From: Oegoconia quadripuncta
Lineage: Eukaryota > Arthropoda > Insecta > Lepidoptera > Autostichidae
Assembly: GCA_949316235.1 (NCBI GenBank)
Contig: OX438745.1
Coordinates: forward strand, 9,243,001 to 9,307,000
Length of the DNA stretch: 64,000 nucleotides
Reading direction: 5' to 3'
This document shows positions 54,100 to 64,000 of the stretch, piece after piece. Within the stretch, counting starts at the first letter, position 1; each line of letters starts with the position of its first letter. Made by a program: the position numbers and the translations under genes. The notes under the pieces were generated by a model. It did no database searches and was not told where the DNA came from. It worked only from the letters and a program-made list of their open reading frames with translations.

Positions 54100-54310
54100 C
54101 TTACACCAATCATCTAGTCCCAAACTAAGCAAAGCTTGTACTATGGATACTAGATAACGGATAAACATACATAAATATTTATATAAACATCCATGACTCA
54201 GGAATAAATGTACATATTCATCACACTAACATTTACCCGTCGCGGGATTCGAACCCGCAACCGTTGGTTTTGCTGACAGGGTCACTATCCACTACACCAA
54301 TCGGTCTTCA
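54100..54310 (-). mobile_element. tRNA-related SINE (second family)
   Basis: GTACTATGGATACTAGATAA, AGGAATAAATGTACATATTC and a clear tRNA-like end, GTCGCGGGATTCGAACCCGC with CACTACACCAATCGGTC. It is the best preserved copy in the window. Confidence 0.78.
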
Positions 54311-55096
54311 CACATACAACAAAACAAAGAAAGAAACATACAAGCCAGCATTATAACAATAAACAAATAAATAAACAAAAACATGTAAAACCAAAGAACC
54401 ATAAATTTAACAAATACAAAACAGTAAGTATTTACTAAGGTACTTCGGTACTATTGATGCTTAATTTCTGCTAGCAGGGTCTTAATCATGATGAAAATAC
54501 TTGATCTTCCTCCTTCGGTTTTTTCTTCCTGTGTAGAGACACTAAACACTCATTGATAAGCACTTAAGCAGCAGGAGATAGGAAAAACACTCCTGCGGCA
54601 CTAGTACTTAGGAACAAGATATAGTTATTTCTCTCTTCATCTTCTGTGCTTCTAGAATCTTCTTTCTTTGCTTTTTCGAAATTGTTCTTTTCTCAAATTG
54701 TTAAAATTGTTTTCTGGTTCTCCTAAGGAATAATGCGAAGTTTTATCATAAGGTTAACTTAATACTAAATTGCATAGAATGCAAACTCTTTTATGGGTGT
54801 CCCAAACACTACGTCATAAACACTTAATTCCACCCGCCCACAGATGGGGGCTGTTTTTTATTTAATACTAGCAGCTGCCCGCGACTTCGTCCGCGTAGAC
54901 TACATGAATCAACACTTTATTACTTTCCCACGGGAATACATTCAGCAGAAAAATTACCATGTAGAGTTTATCTCAAACAGGAAAAGACCCTGGGCAGATA
55001 ACAAGTATGTGGAACCATGTTGATGTTTTGCCAGGTAAATGAATTAAGACAGGGATCCATTAAAAGACCTTTCTGAAAAATTCTGGTTTATATTTA

Positions 55097-55556
55097 TTAA
55101 AGTACTTCCTTATAAACAACATTTTTTGCCATGTTTGAAGGTGGTAGCAATAGAACCAAACTTTGAGGTGAACTTACACGTGAGCCTGCCACATAGAACT
55201 GACCGTGAGAGAAACAGTCCTGTCGTAGGTCTACTCCGGCGAATTTGAGAGTTTGCCCCTGCGACTTATTTATTGTCATGGCAAAACAGACCTTTAGTGG
55301 AAACTGAAGCCTTTTGAATTCAAAGGGAAGATCATTTGGTATTAATGGAATACGCGGTACAAACACTGTTTCTCCCTGAGCAGGTCCTGTTAAAATAGTG
55401 GCCTCTACTACGTTCCGGTGCAAAGCCTTGACTTGCAACCCAGTACCGTTACAAAGTTTGGGTGGCTTTAAATTTCTCAATAACATAACAGGTGCACCCA
55501 CACGTAGTAAAAGTCTGTGATATGGCATACCCGGTGGGTTCAAAGTGTTCAACTCA
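55097..55556 (-). pseudogene. Helitron Pif1-like helicase C-terminus
   Basis: LNTLNPPGMPYHRLLLRVGA, PVMLLRNLKPPKLCNGTGLQ, AMTINKSQGQTL (helicase motif V region) and FYVAGSRVSS (motif VI region), ending NMAKNVVYKEVL. It is open to its stop but truncated at the N-terminal side exactly where the internal repeat begins, so it lacks the ATP-binding motifs. Confidence 0.88.
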
Positions 55557-56035
55557 CCCTTATCTCATTCTCTAACCCCAAGGGGTTAGCTTCAAAACAA
55601 ATGGCATTTTCGTAATCAACGTCCCAAAAAACCTAAATAATGACACCAATATTGACTTTTTTGGTATCAACCCCCACCCCTATCTCAACCCTAGAGGGTT
55701 AACTTAAAATAAATGTCATTTTCATAATCAACATCCCATAAAACCTAAATAACGACACCAATATCGATTTTATGGTTTTAACCCCCATTTCACAACCCAG
55801 GGGGTTGAATTCGAAAAATCTCAAAACACGTATTAGCTTATTTGTTCCTAGGAGTACTCTTGCGAAGTTTCGAGTCGAAAATAGTCGAAATGTCCAAGTT
55901 ATACTGTTTCTTCATACAAACTTCCCACTCCTGTTTCACCCTCTTAAAGGGTGAATTTTGAAAAATCCTTTCTTAGTGCTCCCCTAGACCTCGTAAGGAA
56001 CCTACGTGCCAAATTTGGAAATTCTATTCACCCCT

Positions 56036-56455
56036 TTGACTATGACTTTGACTAAAACTTTAACTATGACTTGACTATGACTTCGACTATGACATTGACT
56101 ACGACTTTGACTTTGACTATGACTATGACTATGACTTTGACTATGACTTTGACATTGACTATGACTTTGACTATGACTTTGCCTATGACTATGACTTTGA
56201 CATGACTTTGACTATGAATTTTACTTTTCGACTTTGAGTCTTCGACTTTGAGTCTTCGACTTTGAGTCTTCGACTTTGAGCCTTCGACTTTGAGCCTTCG
56301 TCTTTGAGCCTTCGATTTTAAGCCTTCGACTTTGAGCCTTCGACTTTGAGCTTTCGACTTTGAGTCTTCGACTTTTAGCCTTCGACTTTGAGCCTTCGAC
56401 TTTCAGCCTTCGACTTTGAGCCTTCGAATTTGAGACTTTGACTCTTCGACTTCGA
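56036..56455. repeat. Two satellite tracts in the Helitron
   Basis: 56036-56222 is a GACTAT/GACTTT hexamer array. 56222-56440 is a 14-bp array (CTTCGACTTTGAGC). On the minus strand three 14-bp units make 42 bases, so the accidental open frame shows a 14-residue protein repeat. Confidence 0.88.
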
Positions 56456-57254
56456 CACCAATTTGAATTTGTGATTTTAACCCCTACCACTATCGCAACC
56501 CGTAAGGGGTTAGCTTCAAAATAAATGTCATTTTCGTAATCAACGTCCCAAAAAACCTAAATAACGACACCAATATAGACTTTTTTGGTATCATCCCCCA
56601 CCCCTATCTCACCCCTAGAGGGTTGGCTTAAAATAAATGTCATTTTCATAATCAACATCCCAAAAAACCTAAATAACGACACCAATATCGATTTTATGGT
56701 TTCAACCCCCATTTCACACCCCAGGGGGCTGTTTTTCGAAAAATCTCAACTCACCCTTATCGCATTCTCTAACCCCAAGGGGTTAGCTTCAAAACAAATG
56801 GCATTTTCGTAATCAACGTCCCAAAAAACCTAAATAATGACACCAATATTGACTTTTTTGGTATCAACCCCCACCCCTATCTCAACCCTAGAGGGTTAAC
56901 TTAAAATAAATGTCATTTTCAAAATCAACATCCCATAAAACCTAAATAACGACACCAATATCGATTTTACGGTTTTAACCCCCATTTCACAACCCAGGGG
57001 GTTGTTTTTCGAAAAATCTCAAAACACGTATTAGCTTATTTGTTTCTAGGAGTACTCTTGCGAAGTTTCGAGTCGAAAATAGTCGAAATGTCCAAGTTAT
57101 ACTGTTTCTTCATACAAACTTCCCACCCCTGTTTCACCCCCTTAAAGGGTGAATTTTGAAAAATGCTTTCTTAGTGCTCCCCTAGACCTCGTAAGGAACC
57201 TACGTGCCAAATTTGGAAACTCTAGACCCAGCGGTTTGGCCTGTGCGTTGATAT

Positions 57255-57295
57255 GTCAGTCAGTCAGTCAGTCAGTCAGTCAGTCAGTCAGTCAG
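57255..57295. repeat. (CAGT)n microsatellite at the Helitron 5' end
   Basis: About ten CAGT units, followed by CTTCTTCCTTTATATATTTA and the 5' terminus of the Helitron. Confidence 0.9.
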
Positions 57296-57448
57296 CTTCT
57301 TCCTTTATATATTTAGATTAGCCGTAATCGATTAATTAAAAGAATATATTGTGCTCGTTGATAAAAATTGATTTACTGTAAAATCATGCTTTATGCCATG
57401 TAAATTAGGTACTTGCTTGTTGATGAAATGCGCACGACATCGAGCAAT

Positions 57449-57598
57449 GGGGTTCTAATACATAATTTCATCGTTATCGTCATCGGTTACGTTCTGACAT
57501 GTGATTGGTTGGCTCATCGCTCGCTCGGCAATTTCACGGTTTCTCATTGGTCAACGTAATCGATGACGAAACCGATGAAGTTACATAATCTAAGGCCT
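57449..57598. mobile_element. MITE (TTATGTAACTTCATCGG family), copy 2, inverted
   Basis: ACATAATTTCATCGTTATCG and CGATGAAGTTACATAATCTA are the reverse complement of 51617-51773, at roughly 90% identity by eye. Confidence 0.78.
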
Positions 57599-57599
57599 G

Positions 57600-58334
57600 A
57601 CTGCCTTCTTGGTTAGAGCAAATCGAGATGGTAGGCCACCTCGTGATCTTGAACACTTTCCACTCTATACCTACTCAAGATTAGTTATTCTTATGGTTTT
57701 CACCCAACCTAATCACCATGGATTACATTCGTGATGCTGGAATACACAGCAAATTCAGCTATTTTTAAACGACTTCAAAAAAGGAGGAGGTTCTGTATTC
57801 GGGGCGTATTTTTATAATATAAAAATAGGTGAAATTAAGACAAATCCATCGGGAGATCTGAAAGCTGGTGCCTACTTTGCTCAGCAGCTGAACTTACGCA
57901 TTTAGCGGGGCTATGACGCTAGCGTATTGGGTACTATGCCTCACCAGACATCGCCAGCCCTGACTGGCTTGTTGGCAGACTACATCGTCATTGAACACAT
58001 CTGGGACGCGAGTTTCCACTCTATTCACCTCATCATCTCAGCCCGTAAACATCCCACTGCAGGGATACAGGCCTTCTCTCGTATAATGAGGGAGTATGGG
58101 ATATAGTCCACCACGCTGGACCAATGCGGGTAGGAGACTTCACATGCCTTAGAATTTTTATTTCTCAGGCATGCATGTTTTCTCACGATGTATTCTTTCA
58201 CCATTTAAGAGCAGTCGAGTAAATGTATATAAGTAATTAAATTAAATTTAAAAACTCATTGGTACATGGCCTGCTTGGGAATCGAACCCGGACCTCCCAA
58301 CTAATTAAGAACAATTATCTACTAAAAACAGCTG
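57600..58334. other. Low-information spacer
   Basis: It holds no recognisable gene. An ATCGAACCCGGACCTCCCAA block at 58272 is another tRNA T-arm-like SINE relic. Confidence 0.4.
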
Positions 58335-58507
58335 AATTCAGCCGAAAATTTGTGGGACTTCCATACTAAAGGTGGTTTTAGAATGGTTTACTCCGTATGG
58401 GTAATCGAAAATTTCGACTAAGGTTTTTGGGGAAAGTTGTTCATAATCAAGAGTGGCGTCACCAGGTAATGGGAATTACATGAATTCAAATTCACCTTGT
58501 ATACCTA
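58335..58507. mobile_element. Truncated MITE (CAGGGTGAAATT family)
   Basis: GACTTCCATACTAAAGGTGG through GAATTACATGAATTCAAATT matches the right half of 13661-13926 and 59289-59685. The left end is missing. Confidence 0.7.
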
Positions 58508-58700
58508 CTCAAAATCTAATCACCACTATGGATTAAGTACGTGATGCTATACAGCAGAATTCAGCTATCATGATAATTTTAAAAATTCTTCACAAATAAT
58601 GCCCAAAAGAAAAAGATGCGCCACTGTAGTTTAACAGTTATTCAAAATTTTTAATGAGAATTCTGGCGTCACATGTTTTATTTGATATATTTAAGGTTTT

Positions 58701-59279
58701 CCAGTGCTACACTATGACTTATAAATAATACTGATGAATTAAACAACAGCTGAGTGTACAGTCGTTTGAAGGCAAACACAACATGCAAAATCATATTACG
58801 CAAAAGCAAACAATGTCATATCACAGGTAAAGCCGTCACTGCGCATGAGAAATCCTGACTAGAAGGATTGAATCACTCTTTAACTAACTGCTATGGCAAT
58901 ATTTTATCCCTTGGACACTATATAGCACTATTATAGTATTAGAATATAATAAACGATAAACAAAACAAAGTATAACTTATATACATACAGGGTGAATTTC
59001 CAGTGCTACACTATGACTTATAAATAATACTGATGAATTAAACAACAGCTGAGTGTACAGTCGTTTGAAGGCAAACACAACATGCAAAATCATATTACGC
59101 AAAAGCAAACAATGTCATATCACAGGTAAAGCCGTCACTGCGCATGAGAAATCCTGACTAGAAGGATTGAATCACTCTTTAACTAACTGCTATGGCAATA
59201 TTTTATCCCTTGGACACTATATAGCACTATTATAGTATTAGAATATAATAAACGATAAACAAAACAAAGTATAACTTAT
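58701..59279. repeat. 299-bp tandem duplication, nearly identical copies
   Basis: CCAGTGCTACACTATGACTT starts at 58701 and again at 59000. The copies are the same through about 59279 as far as I can read. The left copy ends in TACAGGGTGAATTT, the first bases of the MITE that follows the right copy, so the duplication took in the MITE's edge. Confidence 0.93.
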
Positions 59280-59288
59280 ATGTATACA

Positions 59289-59685
59289 TACAGGGTGAAT
59301 TTGAATTCGTGTAATTCCCATTAACTGGTGATTTCATTCCAGATTATGAACAACTTTCTCCAAGGAACCATAGTCGAATGTGATAAAAAAAATGTTCGAT
59401 TACGACAAAGTAAAGCATTCTGAAACCACCTTTAGTATGGAAGTACAACAGTTTTCGGTTGGTGACTCCATTCCTAATTACGAACAACTTTCGACTAGGA
59501 ACCATAGAGAATTGGCCGAAAATTATTGGACTTCCATACTAGGTGGTTTTATAATGGTTTACTTTGTATTGGTAATCGAATATTTTTTGTTAGAATTCGA
59601 ATATGGTTCCTTGGGAAAAGTTGTTCCTAATCAGGAGTGGAGTCACTAGTAAACAGGAATTACACGAATTAAATTTCACCCCGTA
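59289..59685. mobile_element. Foldback MITE (CAGGGTGAAATT family), longest copy
   Basis: TACAGGGTGAATTTGAATTC opens and GAATTACACGAATTAAATTT...CCCCGTA closes. AACAACTTTCTCCAAGGAAC mirrors GTTCCTTGGGAAAAGTTGTT. An 89-codon open frame inside follows from the symmetry and is not a gene. Confidence 0.8.
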
Positions 59686-60356
59686 TAACTAAATATTTCA
59701 AATAATTTTAATTCATTTTGAGGTAAATGAAAAACAAACAAAATAGGTGCCAGACTTCGACTACCTAGACCCATTTTCTTCGGTGTCGCAAAGTGGTGCC
59801 AAAAAGGTCTCCATCTCACCGTGAGTTGTAATTACCTAATAACTACAACGCTGATTTTTCAGAGGACCCTCACATTATGTCGCACGGACATCTACCAACG
59901 CAGATATTGAAGTACAATAATATTGAAAGTTTAATTTATTCATACATTGCATATTAAATAAAGAAATAACTTTCTATCTGTGGCGATGGTGTTGTATTTG
60001 TAAAGCAACAAAATAAGATTATACCAATTACTAAATTACAATAGCCTATGTAATAAAAAATATATCATAGTAAAAATGTGCCGTCCAACTCGCTTCCGTG
60101 AGTGCATAAGCTTAGCTGCTGAGCAAATTGGTCCTAATTTCTAAATTCTAGAATCAGGTCTATGGACTGAGGGCACGTTAACTATTCATGTCTAATGCAG
60201 AAAGCCGTCATGACGTCACACTTTGTTACTTGACTAAATCATTTAATTATTTATTATTTCTATCAACAGAGTTTATACAATATTGTATAAATCAAGGCCT
60301 TTTAAATGACTCAACCTCGACTGTACTTCATTCATACAAGAGAGAGTAAAAATATC
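59686..60356. other. AT-rich DNA, no gene seen
   Basis: No coding or repeat signal that I can support. Confidence 0.4.
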
Positions 60357-60500
60357 AGCCCCCGTACTATGACATCGTTTGTCGCGCGCTACGCAGGAGT
60401 GAGAGTGGAATAGTTGTATATTTCGTCGAAGCTAATGAGCAGGACAAATATTATCTAGCGCGACGTAAACGTTTATCGCGCCTGTCATGGTACTAGTGCA
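60357..60500. mobile_element. MITE, diverged copy 3 of the 13089 family, inverted
   Basis: CGTACTATGACATCGTTTGT, TAATGAGCAGGACAAATATT and CGACGTAAACGTTTATCGCG follow the reverse order of 13089-13263. Confidence 0.65.
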
Positions 60501-61086
60501 GAAGTGGAACTGAACGTCTGCGATAGTCACTGAAGATCAATTAACATTGTCTGGTAGCGCAATTAGTTTTTATTGTACGTCTGTGTACCCTATATGGATG
60601 GTGTAGCGCAGATGTCTCACTGAATGAGACGCGACGCATGTTGACGGGCGTCGGTGCGAGGTACAGTAAGGTTACAAAGTGCGTATCCAGATTTTTAAGA
60701 ATGCTTTTGAATTTTTATTGGATTATTTTTAAGTCTTCTACAGTCAAATGTAAGGGGAGTACTTAGTAATCGATACTTGCTGTAATAATTCCATCAAAAA
60801 GTAAGTAATGTACCGTAACCATCAACCTTTTACATCACTGATAGCGATCACGCTGAAGGTTTGCATTCTCTGGCTGGACATCGACAACAGGCGCTATGTC
60901 TTCGTACGAGCATGCTCACGGGTCAGTCTGTATCGGGTCGTTGGGCAAATCATTGCGGAGTCACCGTCTTCTTAAATATATCGGTACGTTCTGCAAGAGC
61001 GCACAAAACAACTACGGTGCCCAGCGGCGAGGACAACGGCAGGACAAGGTACCGTTCGTATCATTACTATTGCTTGGTCTTCAGCG

Positions 61087-61165
61087 TATTTAAGCTTACA
61101 GCTTACTAATTCATCGAAGCACCGACTCCAGCGATCGGACCCTTATGGTCACGCTCCAGGTAAGT
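61087..61165 (+). promoter_or_regulatory. Candidate TATA promoter with a 5-codon first exon
   Basis: TATTTAAG at 61087-61094 lies ~55 bp before ATGGTCACGCTCCAG (61145-61159), which is followed by a consensus donor GTAAGTAT. A TATA box, a short leader and an exon of only a few codons at the start of a signal peptide are usual for insect cuticle-protein genes. No second exon is visible in the window, so this may be chance. Confidence 0.25.
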
Positions 61166-61168
61166 ATA

Positions 61169-61243
61169 TATTAATTCCTCCGTCCGTAATATGATAAAGT
61201 GGAGTCTATAGAATACCATTAGCTTTACAGACGGAGGAATTAT
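61169..61243. repeat. Short inverted repeat after the candidate exon
   Basis: TTAATTCCTCCGTC (61169) and GACGGAGGAATTA (61230) face each other across ~47 bp. It is possibly a very small MITE. Confidence 0.6.
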
Positions 61244-61482
61244 CTACTGTCAGAATCGCCGTAAAAAGAAAATACTCGTAATACACTATTAAATCTAAAT
61301 TGTATGAGGTGGGACTCGACATGTACTTAGGAACCCAATTGTACACTGAGTACGACAGATTGTCCCCACTATTCAATGTGCCGATCGCAAGCGAGCTAAA
61401 CAGCAATTTTTTAGCGATCGACCGCAAAGCACTGCTGCTGCATTACGTATCACGATCACTGAACTGTTATGGCGATGCGTGA

Positions 61483-62378
61483 CCATTTCTAAACTTTGTT
61501 GCTTTATAATAAGGTCCAAATTTAAGCTCAGGTCTTCGTTAACTAAAATTTCTCAAAAATGACATCGAAATGCTATAAACATAAATAGAAAATTCAAAAA
61601 CCCCGAGGTATAATAATATCATCCAAGTAATCAATCAAATATTACTAATCTAGCAAATATCGGCTTTCGAAAGTAAAATACCATTTTTAAATCTGTTCAC
61701 CCGTTTTGGCACTACAATACCATGGACAGACACACAGATATAGGCTTGAAACTTATATACCCACCTTCTAACGTCGGGGCTTTTTTAAAATCTTTATTTA
61801 TTTATAGAGGGTTTTAATTAAAATGCTACCATCATCATGGCTCTTTTGTACAAATTCAGTCTTAATTCGATCGATTCTTAATTGACTATTTACCATAATA
61901 CCAGCACAAAGCACAGAATTAATAGTACTAAGTAGTTAACGTAACAATAGTTCAAAATTGGAACACGTTCATAAGTAACTTCGTAAAAACTAAAAGTTTC
62001 TACATATACCTACATGTCTACTACGGAGAAAACCTAGAGCTTCATTTAAAAAAATAAAATTTTCCCTTCGGAATAAACGCAATTCAGTGCTTAAGCGTTC
62101 CTAAATAAATCATTACATTAAATGTGTCGAAGCAAATATTTACGCGGGCTTGAAACACGAACGTCGTAAACGCGGCGTTATCTGCGAGCCACATGACGTC
62201 CTGACTCCTGACTCATTCATTGACCGCAGCCAAACTATATTTCTCAGATAGGTACATACTATGTTCGTGCACAAGAAACATGTTCCAGCGAAACGTGGCT
62301 TACCTAACCTTGACCAGAATCACTCTTGGGGCACAGAAGTATTACTTGTGGTACACTCGATGACATCTGTCATGAATG
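61483..62378. other. AT-rich DNA, no gene seen
   Basis: Nothing identifiable. Confidence 0.4.
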
Positions 62379-63077
62379 TTCTTCTTCTTATTTTTGAGGA
62401 TGGCAACCAGTCAACCTCACTGTCGAGGGACATTACTGTCAGTTTCGAGTGTAAATTTTTATTTCTCTTATTAATATAAGTCATTCGTCGTATACTTGGC
62501 GTATACAGAGTCTAGTCACGGTCAAGTCATTCTTCAGTAAAGTGGCAGAATGATTTTGGCGGCTTCTTGTGGGAACCCGAAAGCTCCGTTACGAACTTTA
62601 ATTTTATACTTCCTTTCACCTGTACACCATCACTAACGTTTGCTGCACAATATTCTGCCATTATTAAGCTTCAAAAGTTAGAATGCACAAATTATAAGAA
62701 TTATAAAGAAAAATGCAACTTCACTCGCCGAGATCCCACCAAAAAGCCCTATTTTATGTGGCAGAATATTGTGCAGCAAACGTTAGTGTTGATGTACAGG
62801 TGAAAGGAAGTGTAAATTAAAGTGCGTAACGGAGCTTTCGGGTTCCCACAAGAAGCCGCCAAAATCTTTTGTAAAGCATTCTGCCACTTTACTGAAGAAT
62901 GACTTGACCGTGACTAGACTCTGTATACGCCAAGTATACCTACGACGAATTACTTGTTTTGACTGAGACTGACTTATAAACTGAAGAAATAAGAGAAATT
63001 TTTTCACTCGAAACTGGCAGTAATGTCCCTCGACAGTGAGGTGGACTGGTTGCCATCCTCAAAAATAAGAAGAAGAA
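62379..63077. mobile_element. Complete foldback element, arms ~320-370 bp
   Basis: TTCTTCTTCTTATTTTTGAG at 62379 is mirrored by CTCAAAAATAAGAAGAAGAA ending 63077. The arms continue through GAGGGACATTACTG, CTTGTGGGAACCCGAAAGCT and GTTTGCTGCACAATATTCTG and almost meet near 62752. The left arm has a 14-bp deletion relative to the right. 8440-8815 is a one-armed copy. Confidence 0.85.
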
Positions 63078-64000
63078 GTCTAAAATAAAGTGTTTAATAT
63101 TATGGAATAATAATTACATAAAATAATTTAAGTGAGCTATGAAAAAGTTTCCCCAAAAAGGAATAGTAGTTTCGACTGTATATGTAGATTTGTATGTTAC
63201 CTCCTGTAACCTAAACGCCTCGACAGATTTTGAAGTGTAAGGTGTCGTTGAATTCGTGTCGATCTCAAGTGTCACAGGATACATTTTATGGCAAAAAATT
63301 CAACATGGCGCCTAAAATACAGAATATGTTGTCAGGTTTCTTGGGTTTAAATACTTAAAGAGTTATTTATAAACTTTTGGTGAGCTATGAATTCCGAAAC
63401 AAATTCCAACCAACCGTGTCATCAAAACTGAAAAAGCCAAGCTGTAGCGCCTAAAGGATTCCTTCAGTGATTTGAACATGTCTTATTAATAAGTGTTTCA
63501 AATATCTGCTATGTTTTGTTTATCAACAACACAAACTTATTTTTACAGTCATTGAATTAAAACGTCTTGCCAAATTAGTCCGTAACATTTTTGATATAAG
63601 GGTCTCGCTGCGTTCGGTAGCGACACGCGGCTAGCTTACTTAATGTTACGGTCGTGACGTCTGTACATGGTAATCTAGTCTTTACAATTTGCGTGATTCG
63701 ACACACGCTTAGTCGGTTTTTTGTTTTCATATAGTTGCCTCGGATGTGTATCGATACTGACAAGGCATGGAAGTGTGGAACGACCGTAAACGCATTTAGG
63801 GCTCGGAATTCACTAGTAAAGAATCAATGATACCATACATATGTTATGCAAATGTACGACATTATTGCTTCCCCCATCAAACTATAACCGTTATAAAAGA
63901 GAATAAAATTGGTCTACTTACTAACATCTTCAATAATTGCTCAATTGGACGCATCCGTACGCCATAGAGTTACAAATGCGTAGAGCCGGCCAGTATCTAA
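63078..64000. other. AT-rich DNA to the window end, no gene seen
   Basis: No supported coding, RNA or repeat feature. Confidence 0.4.

Larger units (their letters stand above)
54868..57317 (-). mobile_element. Helitron, internally rearranged
   Basis: Read on the minus strand, the element starts TCTAAATATATAAAGGAAGA immediately after an A (57318) and ends GCGGGCAGCTGCTAG immediately before a T (54867), exactly A|TC...CTRR|T. A GCGGACGAAGTCGC stem-like block precedes the 3' CTAG. Inside are the last ~150 codons of the helicase (55097-55556) near the 3' end, then a 475-bp unit twice (55550-56024, 56747-57224), a related middle unit, two satellite tracts and a (CAGT)n run near the 5' end. The Rep nuclease and most of the helicase are gone, so it is non-autonomous. 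Confidence 0.88.

Noticed and set aside
56030..56450. CRISPR-like regular repeats
   Set aside because: Units are head-to-tail without unique spacers, and the DNA is an insect nuclear genome.
56221..56490. 89-codon repetitive open frame (SRRLKVEGSKSKA repeats)
   Set aside because: It arises from a 14-bp satellite whose period makes all three frames similar; no start context, no domain and inside a Helitron.
59380..59649. 89-codon open frame
   Set aside because: It lies entirely inside a foldback MITE and reflects its symmetric sequence.

Overview
This window is eukaryotic nuclear DNA from an insect, most likely a moth or butterfly. That is inferred from AT-rich spacer, GT-AG introns, tRNA-derived SINEs, LINE 3' ends with microsatellite tails, and a Helitron end (GCGACTTCGTCCGC) of the kind common in Lepidoptera. 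There is no operon structure. I could support only one host protein-coding gene. Nearly everything else recognisable is transposable-element sequence, much of it nested and broken.

Host gene: 11702-26976 (+) is a fumarylacetoacetate-hydrolase-domain gene of the FAHD2 type. It has five coding exons with clean splice sites and compatible phases, giving a predicted 332-aa protein with a probable mitochondrial presequence. The last exon is present twice (24951-25107 and 26820-26976). Both copies have the same length, a usable acceptor, the same splice phase and an in-frame stop, so the gene could make two proteins that differ in the last 51 residues. Its introns carry much of the mobile DNA, including a complete pogo-like transposon.

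Layout: 1-1330 is AT-rich flank with a LINE 3' fragment. 1331-8272 is a ~7-kb imperfect palindrome (arms 1331-4132 and 5205-8272) with LINE debris in its centre and different insertions in each arm. 8440-8815 is a half copy of a foldback repeat. 8915-9793 is a deleted P-superfamily element (28-bp perfect TIRs, 8-bp TSD, THAP-domain exons). 10021-11430 is a 5'-truncated LINE whose 3' UTR was later hit by a mariner-type element (10400-11268). 11702-26976 is the FAHD2 gene. 27-33 kb is mostly unrecognised sequence with SINEs and RTE-like LINE tails. 33.4-40.2 kb is a cluster of one dispersed repeat family. 40.9-41.6 kb holds a dead Jockey/CR1-like reverse transcriptase. 43.1-45.8 kb holds a broken non-LTR element with a C-terminal restriction-like endonuclease signature. 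47.3-48.65 kb is a broken RTE-like element. 50.6-53.4 kb has MITEs and a double hairpin. 53.76-54.09 kb is a LINE tail with a 13-bp TSD. 54868-57317 is a Helitron with exact A|TC...CTAG|T ends, a remnant of the Pif1-like helicase and long internal repeats. 58.7-59.7 kb has a recent 299-bp tandem duplication next to a MITE. 62379-63077 is a complete foldback element. The rest is AT-rich DNA in which I see no gene.

Beyond the exon pair in FAHD2, the genes do not form a pathway. The value of the window lies in that exon duplication and in several transposons whose ends and target-site duplications can be read directly.
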